A stretch of 64,000 nt of DNA from Sphingobacterium sp. N143 (lineage in GTDB: Bacteria; Bacteroidota; Bacteroidia; Sphingobacteriales; Sphingobacteriaceae), in the NCBI RefSeq assembly GCF_030325625.1, contig NZ_JACAIS010000007.1, forward strand, positions 248,001 to 312,000, written 5' to 3'. The notes below the pieces were generated by a model. That model ran no database searches, was not told the origin of the DNA, and saw only the letters and a program-made list of their open reading frames with translations. Numbering within the stretch: position 1 is the first letter of the stretch; each line of letters opens with the position of its first letter. The translations under genes were made by a program, and so were the position numbers. Shown piece after piece: positions 37,318 through 47,700 of the stretch.

Positions 37318-37354
37318 AAAAAGAAGAGCATTTAGTTAGAATGCTCTTCTTTTT
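37318..37354 (+). terminator. Attenuating terminator between precursor A and the radical SAM gene
   Basis: AAAAGAAGAGCATT and AATGCTCTTCTTTT pair across a seven-base loop, then TTAAC. It starts 8 bp after the precursor stop and ends 13 bp before the radical SAM start. Partial read-through would give much precursor and little enzyme. Confidence 0.85.
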
Positions 37355-37367
37355 AACGAAAGATCAT

Positions 37368-38675
37368 ATGAAGTTTAGCCGATTTAATACAACAATAGCT
37401 TATACTGATAAGTTTGTCTTGTATAATGCTTTGCAGAATCAATTTTTGTATATCAATCCTCTTATAAAAGAATTGATTGACGCGAGTCACGATCATGATG
37501 ATCTTGTAGGTTTAGAAAAATTGCATCCGTCCCTGTTTGAAGCCTTACGCGAAAAAGGATTTATCGTAGAAACCAATTATGATGAATTGCAGGAAGTCAT
37601 AGCTATTAGGGAAAGAGTCGATCTGGAGAATGAAACATTTTTTCATTTAACAATTAACCCTACAATGAATTGTAATTTCAGTTGTTGGTATTGTTACGAG
37701 TCCCATGAGAAAAAGTCTAAGATGGAATCTGAAACAATTGAAAAGATTAAAGCTCTTATTGAAAGTAAGATAAATGCTACATCTAAAATAGAAAGATTTC
37801 ATATTGCTTGGTTTGGTGGTGAACCATTCTTATACTTTGATCGGATTATTATGCCAATAATTAAATTTGCCCATGAATATTGTTCAAAGTTTGGGGTAAA
37901 ATTTGATAATGGTTTTACAACAAATGGTTTTCTAATAAATACAGGTAATATTACCGCTTTAAAACCCTATGATATAACAAACTTTCAGATTACACTGGAT
38001 GGGGGACGAGAAGAGCATAATTCCGTGCGCTTTGTCAATGACAAACGCGGATCTTATGATGAAATTGTCGCAAATATAAAACTATTATGTAAACACAAAC
38101 GTAATACGACGCTGCGAATCAATTATACCAAGAAAAATTTACCTAGTGTAACCAATATAGCCCAAGATTTTGATGAGATACCTATAAAAGATAGAGATTA
38201 TCTATCGATAACCTTTCACAAAGTTTGGCAAGAAGAGAACACTGAAAGTCTTAAAGACACCGTTTCCTCTCTAATAAAATATTTTAGAAGCAAGGGGCTA
38301 AATGCTTTGGTAGGCGGATTACCGGATAATCTAAGGCATTCGTGCTATGCAGATAGGAATAACCATGCAACTATCAACTATAATGGGGAGCTTTTTAAAT
38401 GTACGGCGCGAGATTTTAAATCTCAAAATCGCGAGGGTTTTATCGATAAAAATGGAAGCTTAGTCTGGAATGAAACATATCATAAGAGACTTGATGCAAA
38501 ATTTAAAAATAAACCTTGCCTAACCTGTTCAATATTACCGATATGTAATGGTGGCTGCTCTCAGGTAGCTTTAGAGAATATAGATAAGGATTATTGTGTT
38601 TATAATTTTGATGAAAATTCAAAAAAAAGAGTGGTCTTAGAGAAATTTCTAAAGCTAACGAATACCTATCTCTAA
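37368..38675 (+). CDS. Radical SAM/SPASM peptide-modifying enzyme
   Basis: 435 residues from ATG 37368; an earlier in-frame ATG (37341) lies inside the hairpin and is unlikely. The radical SAM cluster motif is CNFSCWYC (C-X3-C-X2-C, about residues 104-111), followed by FGGEPFL and other SAM-binding strands. The C-terminal SPASM region has Cys residues in LRHSCYAD and FKCTARDF, then CLTCSILPICNGGC and a last Cys in DKDYCVYN, enough for two auxiliary [4Fe-4S] clusters. The N-terminal 100 residues look like a peptide-binding (RRE-like) region. Close to sactisynthase/quinohemoprotein-maturase relatives; its substrate is probably peptide A, perhaps B or C. Confidence 0.88.
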   Translation: MKFSRFNTTIAYTDKFVLYNALQNQFLYINPLIKELIDASHDHDDLVGLEKLHPSLFEALREKGFIVETNYDELQEVIAIRERVDLENETFFHLTINPTMNCNFSCWYCYESHEKKSKMESETIEKIKALIESKINATSKIERFHIAWFGGEPFLYFDRIIMPIIKFAHEYCSKFGVKFDNGFTTNGFLINTGNITALKPYDITNFQITLDGGREEHNSVRFVNDKRGSYDEIVANIKLLCKHKRNTTLRINYTKKNLPSVTNIAQDFDEIPIKDRDYLSITFHKVWQEENTESLKDTVSSLIKYFRSKGLNALVGGLPDNLRHSCYADRNNHATINYNGELFKCTARDFKSQNREGFIDKNGSLVWNETYHKRLDAKFKNKPCLTCSILPICNGGCSQVALENIDKDYCVYNFDENSKKRVVLEKFLKLTNTYL

Positions 38676-38764
38676 AAGTCGACTAAGAAAGGAGTGTAAC
38701 TGAGGATATGCCTTGTTATAATTGAGTATACGAATTTAATAGAACAACAACGAAAGCGAAAATT

Positions 38765-41122
38765 ATGAATAAATTAATATTATTTTCAAGCATCTTTCTA
38801 TCATCCTCGGTGATGGCACAACAAAAGTTCACCATGAACGGACATGTTAGTGATGATAAAAATCAGTCGTTGCCATACGCCTCATATAGTGTAGAACATG
38901 AATCGCAGCACTCTATCGTGAAAGGAGGAATTACGGATTCATTGGGAAATTTCAAAGTTTCGGCGATAAACACGGGAAATTATTTACTTAAAATATCCAT
39001 GATAGGCTATCAGGAAGAAGTATACCGTCTAACAGTTGACCGTGATAGTACGTTACAGATTACACTTACGCCAGCAAGTAATCAGTTGGAAACCGTAACA
39101 ATAACCGCCAATCGCCGGCAACCTATTGTCCAAAAGTCAGATCGGGTCGTGATGAATGTCGCCAATTCGGTGCTCGCTGCCGGCAATAACGTATACGATC
39201 TCCTCAAAATGGCACCAGCGGTAGCTGTTAGTAATGATGGTATTGAGGTACAGGGAAAAAGCGGTGTTCTGATTATCCTGAATGGGAAGAAATTGCCCAA
39301 TGCCTCCATCAAAGACCTTTTAGAAGCTATTCCTGCTGATCAGATAGATCGTATTGAAGTGATTACAAATCCTTCAGTAAAATATGATGCCGAAGCAAGC
39401 GGTGTGATCGAGATCTATACCAAAAATACGACGAGTACAGATTCTTGGGGCGGAAATATCGCGTTGAATGCTGCTCAAGGAAAGAAATTTCAGTCCGGTG
39501 GCAACCTCGGTTTATATTTTAATAAAAACAAGTTCTCCCTCAACCTATCTGGGGGCTATTCCAATAATGGTCACTTGGAAGTTGGCGGATTTAATCGCTA
39601 TGTATATAAGGGCAAGGATGAAATTGGTCAGGTTAAATCGGATAAAGATCTGGGCGGAAAAGTCAAACCACTGAATCTTTCTGCACAATTGGGATACCAA
39701 TTGAATGACAGGCAAAACATTGATTTCGATTTTAGTTTAATGAATCTCGACATTGATATAGATGGAAAAATGGATACGCGATTGAAAGAGTATCAGCCTG
39801 AAAGTGAAACTTTCACTCCGATAAATTCTAAAATAGATATTACAACCAAATTTAATAGTTACAACTTATTGTACAATTTTAAATTGGATGACCTGGGTTC
39901 TACCTTTGATCTATCGGGAAATTATACCGCTTATCAGAATAGCCAAAGCCAAAACTTTTTGCCCGAGACAGATCCAGAAGGTAAGATCCTCAATGATATT
40001 AAGGCCAATTATGATATTTGGACAGGAATGGCCAACTATCGAAAAATGTTCAGTGAAACACAGTCCTTGGAACTTGGTGTAAAATATACCAACACAAAAA
40101 ACAAAAGTGACGAAGTGAATAGAACAGGAATGGATATGAAGGAGGAAAATGCGATATTGGGCTATAAAGAGAATATTTTGGCACTGTATGCAAATTATAA
40201 TGCCGAGTTAACGGATTTCCTAAAGTTACAAGTAGGGGTGCGGGGAGAGAACACCTCGTATCAGGTGGAAGACGGGAAAGATTCTTCTTACTGGAACCTA
40301 TTTCCAAAAGTAAGATTAGACTTTACTGTATCGCCTCAATATAGCACTGCCTTTTATTACAATGCTAGCATTAGTCGACCTAATTATGACTTATTGGTTC
40401 CTTATACACGCTATTTTGATATCTATAGTGGCCTACAGGGCAACCCAAGCTTAAAACCGGAATATTCGAATCTCATCGGCTGGTCGCACCGCTTTAAAAA
40501 CTATAGCCTGTCTTTCGAGTACGAACATATTAAGGATGCTATGTCATCCCAGCTTACTTACGATGAGGATAAATTATTTTATATGAATACTGTGGCCAAT
40601 TTTTCCAAGCGGGAATTACTGGGGATTAACTTATCCGTTCCATTTAAAATCGGAAAATTCTGGCAATCGTATAACACCATTGGTGTCTATCGCCAGCTCA
40701 ACAATATCCCCGATCCGTTTACACAGCAGAATGTACATAGAAATAATACCTACCCCAATCTGAAGACTAACAATATTTTTAGCTTAGGTAGAGATTGGGA
40801 CATGGATCTCAGTGCTTTTTATCGTGGCGATATCATAGCTGGGATGAATTGGGTTGACGAGTTATCCAATGTTTCCCTAGGTATTCGTAAACAGTTTTGG
40901 GAAAAAAGAGGCTTCGTGAAATTGGATGTGTCCGATATCTTCTTAGGGCAAATACAACGAGGAGGAAGTGATTTTATTCCGGTTCGATTTACAAACGACA
41001 GTCGCAATGATACGCGTCGTGTTCGTCTGACCATCGGGTATAAATTTGGTAAAACAATGAGTAGTGATCGAAAGAGTACGACCGATACCAATAGCGAAGA
41101 AAGAGGTCGATTGGGACTGTAG
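38765..41122 (+). CDS. TonB-dependent-receptor-like outer-membrane barrel
   Basis: 785 residues. Signal peptide (NKLILFSSIFLSSSVMAQ), an N-terminal carboxypeptidase-regulatory-like beta-sandwich (FTMNGHVSDDKNQSLPYASY..., about 22-110), a plug domain (VVMNVANSVLAAGNNVYDLL to VKYDAEASGVIEIYTKN, about 125-220) and a long barrel ending RVRLTIGYKFGK plus a polar tail. This is the outer-membrane beta-barrel family related to TonB receptors. There is no SusD partner. Located between the radical SAM gene and precursors B and C, it may take up, export or give immunity to the peptide product. Confidence 0.85.
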   Translation: MNKLILFSSIFLSSSVMAQQKFTMNGHVSDDKNQSLPYASYSVEHESQHSIVKGGITDSLGNFKVSAINTGNYLLKISMIGYQEEVYRLTVDRDSTLQITLTPASNQLETVTITANRRQPIVQKSDRVVMNVANSVLAAGNNVYDLLKMAPAVAVSNDGIEVQGKSGVLIILNGKKLPNASIKDLLEAIPADQIDRIEVITNPSVKYDAEASGVIEIYTKNTTSTDSWGGNIALNAAQGKKFQSGGNLGLYFNKNKFSLNLSGGYSNNGHLEVGGFNRYVYKGKDEIGQVKSDKDLGGKVKPLNLSAQLGYQLNDRQNIDFDFSLMNLDIDIDGKMDTRLKEYQPESETFTPINSKIDITTKFNSYNLLYNFKLDDLGSTFDLSGNYTAYQNSQSQNFLPETDPEGKILNDIKANYDIWTGMANYRKMFSETQSLELGVKYTNTKNKSDEVNRTGMDMKEENAILGYKENILALYANYNAELTDFLKLQVGVRGENTSYQVEDGKDSSYWNLFPKVRLDFTVSPQYSTAFYYNASISRPNYDLLVPYTRYFDIYSGLQGNPSLKPEYSNLIGWSHRFKNYSLSFEYEHIKDAMSSQLTYDEDKLFYMNTVANFSKRELLGINLSVPFKIGKFWQSYNTIGVYRQLNNIPDPFTQQNVHRNNTYPNLKTNNIFSLGRDWDMDLSAFYRGDIIAGMNWVDELSNVSLGIRKQFWEKRGFVKLDVSDIFLGQIQRGGSDFIPVRFTNDSRNDTRRVRLTIGYKFGKTMSSDRKSTTDTNSEERGRLGL

Positions 41123-41195
41123 CCTGACTTCCATCGAAAAAAGATATAGAAAGCGTTGAAGGTCACTCGTATTACTTTATAAATAAAATGAAGTT

Positions 41196-41393
41196 ATGAA
41201 TTTATTCAAAGGAGTTTTTACAAAAAAGCAACGGAGCAAACTAAAAGAATGTGAAGAGCTTGCTTTGGAGAACGCTAAGGCAGAAGTTCTTTATGGAGGT
41301 TATCGGGAGCCAAAGGCACCGATACATACGCCCGGACCAGCGATATCCGGGAAAACAAATCTGACGGATCTCTTTAACGAATCGTCTCTTTAA
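41196..41393 (+). CDS. Candidate RiPP precursor peptide B
   Basis: 65 residues. A basic, helical leader (residues 1-35, NLFKGVFTKKQRSKLKECEE... to AEVLYGG) ends in a double glycine, and the remaining 30 residues are rich in Pro, Thr and Ser (YREPKAPIHTPGPAISG, then KTNLTDLFNESSL). The only cysteine is in the leader. Placement between the barrel and precursor C and just upstream of the C39 exporter supports a precursor role. The core has no Cys, so any modification must use other chemistry. It could also be a small unmodified exported peptide. Confidence 0.6.
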   Translation: MNLFKGVFTKKQRSKLKECEELALENAKAEVLYGGYREPKAPIHTPGPAISGKTNLTDLFNESSL

Positions 41394-41421
41394 TAAATCA
41401 ACTTTTAACTATCAAATAATT

Positions 41422-41628
41422 ATGGCACGTAAAGAGCGTAATAAGAAAAAATCAACTTTAAACCTTGAACAATTAAGGAACTTAGGTATCACGAACGATC
41501 CTCATGCTGATCAAACAATTGAAGAAATAGATGGCAGTGAGCTCCATGGTGGCAGGTATAAAGAAGGCGATGACAAAGATTCTGGCAGCGTATGTCAAAA
41601 CTGGCCTACATTGGGCAGTATAAAATAG
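41422..41628 (+). CDS. Candidate RiPP precursor peptide C
   Basis: 68 residues. A leader of 44 residues (basic start ARKERNKKKSTLNLEQLRNL, ending DGSELHGG) is followed by a 24-residue core that ends SGSVCQNWPTLGSIK. Acidic DDKD before a VC..W group is similar to SDKDDQTTNIVCW of precursor A, although spacing differs. It lies 28 bp after precursor B and 41 bp before the exporter gene. It is therefore the best second substrate for the radical SAM enzyme. One Cys in the core. Confidence 0.68.
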   Translation: MARKERNKKKSTLNLEQLRNLGITNDPHADQTIEEIDGSELHGGRYKEGDDKDSGSVCQNWPTLGSIK

Positions 41629-41669
41629 AAAAGTATTAACGTTACAATTGGATATTTCATTATACTAAG

Positions 41670-43964
41670 ATGGGACTCTTCGGAAAGAAATTTAAATTTT
41701 ACAAGCAATTGGATTATATGGACTGCGGTCCGACCTGTTTACGCATGGTTTCTGCTTATCACGGTAAAGAGTATGATTTAGATTATCTTAGGGCAAATTC
41801 TTACATTACGAAGAATGGAGTTAGTATGTTGGGCTTAAGTGAAGCTGCGGAGAAGATCGGCTTTAAAACCATCGTTGCCAAGTTAACTTACAAACAACTT
41901 ACGGAGCAAGTCCCCCTTCCTTGTGTTTTACATTGGAATCAAGAGCATTTTGTTGTCCTTTACGATATTGAAAAGAAAAATGCATTTCGGTCTGTAGAGA
42001 AAGTTGTCTTAGGTGATCCTGGACATAACTTGGTCCGTTTAGAAAAGAAGATCTTTGAACAATGTTGGATAAGCGCTGACAATAAAGGAATAGCGCTTCT
42101 GCTTGAGCCAACAGCGTCTTTTTATGAAGATAGAGAAAATAATGGTGTTAAGAAAACGGGTTTCAATTTCTTACTCTCTTATCTTAAACCTTATAAACGT
42201 TACTTCATACAATTAATTATGGGCATGTTGTTGGCTAGTCTCATCAGCATGTGCTTCCCATTTTTAACACAGAGTTTAGTCGACTTTGGGGTGACCCGCA
42301 AAAATGTGAATTTTATACATTTAGTATTGTTTTCGCAACTTCTTTTATTTACAGGGGGAATCGCCGTGGATTTAATACGGAATTGGGTATTGCTGCACGT
42401 CAGTACACGAATAAGTATTAGTATAATCTCTAATTTTTTGATCAAGTTGATGAAGTTGCCGATTAACTTTTTCGAATCTAAAAATGTTGGTGATATCACA
42501 CAAAGAATTAATGATCATCATCGAATAGAAACGTTCTTAACAGGATCAACATTGAGTACACTTTTTTCTGTTATTAATTTGATTGTCTTTTCAATTATTC
42601 TTGCGATGTATAATACACAGCTTCTCTTCATATTTGCTATCGGAAGTGTGTTGTCCATCTTATGGATTGTGATTTTTTTAAAAAGGCGAAGAGATATTGA
42701 TTATAGTCGTTTTCAACGTTCCCGGGAAAATCAAAACAGTCTTTATGAAATAATCACAGGAATGCAAGAGATTAAGTTGTACAACAGTCAAAAGGCCCGT
42801 CGTTGGGAATGGGAACGTGTACAAGCTAAACTTTTCAGGGTAAATATTAAGAGCTTGGCCCTTGAACAATATCAGGAAATAGGTGCGACATTTTTTACAC
42901 AGCTTAAAAATATTGTCATTAGTTATACCGCTGCAATGCTTGTAATCAATCAGGAGATTACACTAGGTGTTATGCTGAGCATATCCTATATCGTAGGTCA
43001 GATGAATAGCCCATTAAATCAAATCATACAATTTATTAAAGGGATACAGGATGCAAAAATAAGTTTAGACCGATTAGGAGAAATTCATGATAGACCGGAG
43101 GAAGAAAATAGTGAAGATTTGATCGGTTTCAATGACAATGCGTTTCCAAGGCAACCGGTAGATGGTTCAGATTCGTTGTATCTCAATCATACGCAATTCC
43201 TAAAAAATATTCGAACGACTGATGGAGGAATCACATTATCCAATCTGTCATTTCGATATGGCTCTCCCAAAAGCCCGTTGGTATTGAAAAACTTAAATGT
43301 GCATATACCAAAAGGAAAGGTGACAGCAATTGTCGGTGCAAGTGGTAGTGGGAAAACCACCTTAATGAAGTTGTTATTGAAATTCTACCCTACGGCTGAG
43401 GGAGAAATTTTGGTCGATGGTATTAATCTGAATGATCTTTCAGCACAATTATGGCGGAATAGCTGTGGAACAGTCATGCAGGAAGGATTTGTATTTTCAG
43501 ATTCCATTGCAAGAAATATTGCTGTCGATGGTGAACGGATTAAAGAGGATAAACTTTGGGATGCTGTCAGGTTAGCGAATCTCCACGATGATATTGCCCG
43601 GTTACCATTGGGATATAGCACACGAATCGGAAACGCCGGATCAGGTTTGAGCGGCGGACAAAAACAGCGCATGTTTATCGCGCGAGCAATATACAAAGAT
43701 CCTAAATACCTCTTTTTCGATGAAGCAACGAGTGCGCTCGACGCCAACAACGAAAAAGTGATTATGGAAAATTTGGACGAATTTTATAAAGGAAGAACTG
43801 TAATCGTCATTGCTCATCGATTGAGCACCGTAAAAAATGCTGATCAGATTATCGTGATGAACAAGGGTGAAATTGTTGAACAAGGGAATCACGAAATGCT
43901 GGTCAAGAAGAAGGGGTATTATTATGAACTGGTTAAAAACCAATTAGAATTAGGAGCTGCTTAA
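41670..43964 (+). CDS. C39-peptidase-containing ABC exporter
   Basis: 764 residues. The N-terminal C39 peptidase (about 8-140) has Gln13, Cys19 in QLDYMDCGPTCL, His93 in WNQEHFVVLYDI and Asp116 in LGDPGHN, all needed to cut after a double glycine. Six membrane helices follow (about 165-460), then an ABC ATPase with Walker A GASGSGKTT, LSGGQKQR, Walker B YLFFDEATSALD and an H-loop IAHRLST. It should cleave the leaders and carry the cores across the inner membrane. Immediately followed by an HlyD-like gene 11 bp away. Confidence 0.94.
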   Translation: MGLFGKKFKFYKQLDYMDCGPTCLRMVSAYHGKEYDLDYLRANSYITKNGVSMLGLSEAAEKIGFKTIVAKLTYKQLTEQVPLPCVLHWNQEHFVVLYDIEKKNAFRSVEKVVLGDPGHNLVRLEKKIFEQCWISADNKGIALLLEPTASFYEDRENNGVKKTGFNFLLSYLKPYKRYFIQLIMGMLLASLISMCFPFLTQSLVDFGVTRKNVNFIHLVLFSQLLLFTGGIAVDLIRNWVLLHVSTRISISIISNFLIKLMKLPINFFESKNVGDITQRINDHHRIETFLTGSTLSTLFSVINLIVFSIILAMYNTQLLFIFAIGSVLSILWIVIFLKRRRDIDYSRFQRSRENQNSLYEIITGMQEIKLYNSQKARRWEWERVQAKLFRVNIKSLALEQYQEIGATFFTQLKNIVISYTAAMLVINQEITLGVMLSISYIVGQMNSPLNQIIQFIKGIQDAKISLDRLGEIHDRPEEENSEDLIGFNDNAFPRQPVDGSDSLYLNHTQFLKNIRTTDGGITLSNLSFRYGSPKSPLVLKNLNVHIPKGKVTAIVGASGSGKTTLMKLLLKFYPTAEGEILVDGINLNDLSAQLWRNSCGTVMQEGFVFSDSIARNIAVDGERIKEDKLWDAVRLANLHDDIARLPLGYSTRIGNAGSGLSGGQKQRMFIARAIYKDPKYLFFDEATSALDANNEKVIMENLDEFYKGRTVIVIAHRLSTVKNADQIIVMNKGEIVEQGNHEMLVKKKGYYYELVKNQLELGAA

Positions 43965-43975
43965 ATCTTTATATT

Positions 43976-44704
43976 ATGCCAAATGCAAATAGATCGCTAG
44001 ACACAGTAAGCAATGAGATGGAGGAAATCGTCGGACGAATTCCTCCTTGGATTATCCGTTGGGGTATCACTGTGTTATTTATTGTTGCCATTATCGGTGC
44101 ATTTATTTCTTCGCATATTCGATTCCCGGATAGTATACAAGGATCCGTGGTGGTGCAAGCGAGACAGCAACCTGGAAAGGTGACGATCCAACGCAATCAT
44201 GCAGATCAAGAGTATCAATTCTATGTCAAAGATGGACAAATGGTCAAACCAGGGGATACTTTGCTTGTGAGTTACAATAAAAGTCAGGGAACTAGCGAAG
44301 CGACAACGACACCAATGACGGGTAAAATTTACCTGGTAAATGGTCGAAATTCCGAAAATTTGCTTGAGCAAACTATTTGGGTGATACCCAATTCACAGGA
44401 GGTAGATGTCAAAATAAAATATTCCAATAAGGGAGCCGGGAATGTGAAAAAAGGGCAATCTGTTCGCATTGCGCTCGACGATTATCCGGACTATGAATAC
44501 GGGTTTTTAGAAGGCCAGATTGGGTCTATTCTGCCGATTCAAACAGAAAATACACATGAGGCGACAGTGACTTTGACATTGAAAAAATTACTGACATCTC
44601 AAGGTAAGGAATTACCAATATTGCCGCTGATGGAAGGTAATGGAGAGATCCTTTTAAATGACCGAAGCATTTTTCAGCGGATATTCAGCAGTATCTTAAG
44701 ATAG
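43976..44704 (+). CDS. Short HlyD-like membrane protein
   Basis: 242 residues with a single N-terminal membrane helix (about 28-48, WGITVLFIVAIIGAFISS) and a periplasmic part. HlyD-type strands are visible in FPDSIQGSVVVQARQQPGKV, in a lipoyl-like piece around YVKDGQMVKPGDTLLVSY, and in VKKGQSVRIALDDYPDYEYG. The long coiled-coil hairpin of a normal adaptor (about 400 residues or more) is absent, so it may not reach an outer-membrane channel. It probably partners the C39 exporter directly upstream. Confidence 0.8.
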   Translation: MPNANRSLDTVSNEMEEIVGRIPPWIIRWGITVLFIVAIIGAFISSHIRFPDSIQGSVVVQARQQPGKVTIQRNHADQEYQFYVKDGQMVKPGDTLLVSYNKSQGTSEATTTPMTGKIYLVNGRNSENLLEQTIWVIPNSQEVDVKIKYSNKGAGNVKKGQSVRIALDDYPDYEYGFLEGQIGSILPIQTENTHEATVTLTLKKLLTSQGKELPILPLMEGNGEILLNDRSIFQRIFSSILR

Positions 44705-44723
44705 ATAACTTAATTTCAAAGTT

Positions 44724-47700
44724 TTGTATAAAAGTTTAGGAAAGGCGGTTGTTAGGAAGCCGTTATATGAATATAGCACACTATTTTCACCGAGTGGAGA
44801 CAGTAGGGCATTAAATGAACTTGTCACTGAAAAATTGGAAGATCCATGTTTTTTAGAAGGCATTTATTGGACATCAAGAGACCTTTATAATCAAATTTAT
44901 CGTTTTAAGAACGGTGAGTTAATCAAAGAAAAGAAAGAGCGGTTATTTACTACATTACAAAAGTATATCATTCGTGCAGCGACTCGCTGTACCCCTTATG
45001 GGGTTTTTGCTGGATGCTCTTTAGTGAATATCGGAGATCAACATTCCAATATCAAACAACACATCGTTAAAAGAGCACGTATTGACATGGGAGTGCTGTA
45101 TCAGATTGTCCAAACTATCGCATTGCATGAAGACTTAGTCGAACAATTTTCATATCAAATAAATAATTCTATTTACAAATTAGCACAGACCTATCGCTAT
45201 ATAGAGACACTGTGGATAGAAGGAAAAATTGAATATCAGACTACATCAATAGATCGGTCTGAGCTGTTGGATGAAATTTTTGATAAATTTAAAAAAAATG
45301 TTAGACTCCAAACATGTGATTTCTATAAGATTATTGGCGATGATGTAACATACGATGATAAAAAGGATTTTTTGTTAAATCTGATTGAATCGCAATTTGT
45401 CACCAGTGAGCTGTCGACTGTCTTAACAAGTGCTGATCCTTTGGAGACAATAACAAAAATACTTCGCGCTACTGAGCCAGATATTTCGGAGAAGGTGTCT
45501 ATATATCTTCATGTTATTCACAAGATCGCTCAGGTGCTCAGTTCGATTAACCAATCGAAACTAGGGGGATCCCCATTTCAACAAATCGAAGAGTGTTTAT
45601 ATGAATTGCAAGGAATTGGAATTGAGGTTAAACAAGGACAGCTATTTCACATCGATCTTTGGAATCCTATAACAGAAGCTGATTATGTTCCTAATGCCTA
45701 CCTCAAAGATATTCAACAGGCTTCCGCTATTCTAGCAAGAACAACAGCCAATAGCTCTCTACATGAAACTCAATTAAGGAATTTCAAACAGCTTTTTGTA
45801 GAAAAATATGGCGATCGTGAAATACCCTTGACCGAAGCATTGGATCAGGAACAGGGTATCGGCTTTCCTGCACAAAACAAATTGGGAAATATATCCCATA
45901 ATGAAATAGCAGAGTATATTTCGGGAGGCTCAAAGAACCGATTGTTGTCGCCGGAAAAGAGAGCGGATCCGTTTGAATTGTGGTTGAGAAAAAAAGTTTT
46001 TAAAGCACAGGAAGAATCGACTGTTGAAATAGAGATTAACAAATATGATGTAGCACAGTTCCCAGACCAGTCAGAAAAATTGGCTTCCGAACTTTCAGTG
46101 ATGGGAACTATTTTGCCTTCTGGAAAGCTACTTTTAGAGAACTTTGGTGGGGCCAATGGATTTGCATTACTAGGCCGTTTTTCATATATGAATACTGATT
46201 TGGAGAAATGGTGCAAATCAGAGATTGCCAAGCCGCAAATCCATGAAGATATTATCTATGCTGAGATTGTTCACTTACCTGAAGGTCGAACGGCTAACAT
46301 CGCTCGGCCAACAGGACTATTGGCCTATCAGATTCCCTATTTAGCTTATGTGGCACAGGATGATACGACAGTATTGATAAGCAATATTTTACTTTCCATC
46401 CAAGATGAAGAGCTTATTCTTCGTTGCAAAGAAAGTGGAAGAAGAATCATTCCCGTCTTGGCAAATGCATATAATTATTTGCGTAGCGATCTTCCCATCT
46501 ATCGATTTTTGGCCGCTATACAGCATCAGGGCCGCCCGGGACTCAGTATCCAGTTGGGGGATTGGGCCAATTGGTATCGCTTTATCCCGCGTATTCGGAC
46601 GGGGAACGTGATCCTGCAACGGGCAAAATGGAATATTCTTGAAGATGATATTAATACAATAATGAATTCAGAAGAGCCACTTATCGTGTTAAAAGGGCTT
46701 CTGAAAAAATGGCGCGTTGTTGCTCGGGTTAGCATACAAGATGGCGATAATGAACTCGTTATAGATACACAAAAGGAGGATTATCTCATGTTGTTGATAC
46801 AGGAAATGAAAGGGAGGAAAAGATTGGTTTTAGTAGAATGTCTTTTCGATAGCGATCATTTGGCTACACAAAAAGTGTATATCAAACAATTTATTCTGCC
46901 ATTGAGACGAGCTGAAAACAAAGTGAGAAATATCTCGGCTCCACTTCGGTCTGATATTCAATATTCATTTGCACTTGGTAGTGAATGGATGTATTATAAG
47001 CTTTATTGCGGAGCTTTTATTTCCGATGACTTACTATTGCAGGTTGTAAAACCCATGATAGCACTATTGAAAGAGGAAAAAGTAATTGATCAAGCATTTT
47101 TTATTCGCTACAGTGATCCCCATTACCATATACGTCTTCGATTTCATGTGATTAAAAAAGATCTCGTGACAAACATGGTAACAATTATGGCTCTAATGGA
47201 TAAATTGGTAAAGCAATATATTGAAGATGGAAGCGTATGGAAATTGCAGTTGGATACCTATCAGCGGGAGATAGAACGCTATGGGATATCACATATAAAA
47301 AATACTGAGCAAGCTTTTTCAGTTGATTCAGAAGTCTTTTTATGGACTTTGGAAGATGAGCGATTCCGAGAGGATAATCAATATCGTTTTGCTATGGGCT
47401 TGCGTAATATAGACAATTGGTTATCTTTGTTTTATATGTCATTGGAAGCAAAGGTAGCTTTTTGTTCGCAAATGGCGAATGCTTTTGCACTTGAACATGA
47501 TAAGGAGAGCGCGTATCAGGTGGATCAACTTTATCGGAGTTTGATAGGCAAGAATGTAATGATGTTAAATCGGTCAATTCAACCGACCTTACCATTAGAT
47601 CAACGATTAGAAAAATTAGGTGCGCTTAATCTTCCGCAAGAAAATTTGGCCAGTTATATTCATATGAGTATCAATCGATGGTATAAATCTGATCAACGGT

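Noticed and set aside
37341..37367. Earlier ATG for the radical SAM gene
   Set aside because: It lies within the terminator hairpin and adds nine residues unlike the rest of the protein.
45845..46231. 128-residue minus-strand frame inside the LanB gene
   Set aside because: Antisense to a clearly coding LanB region, with no motif or independent start signals.
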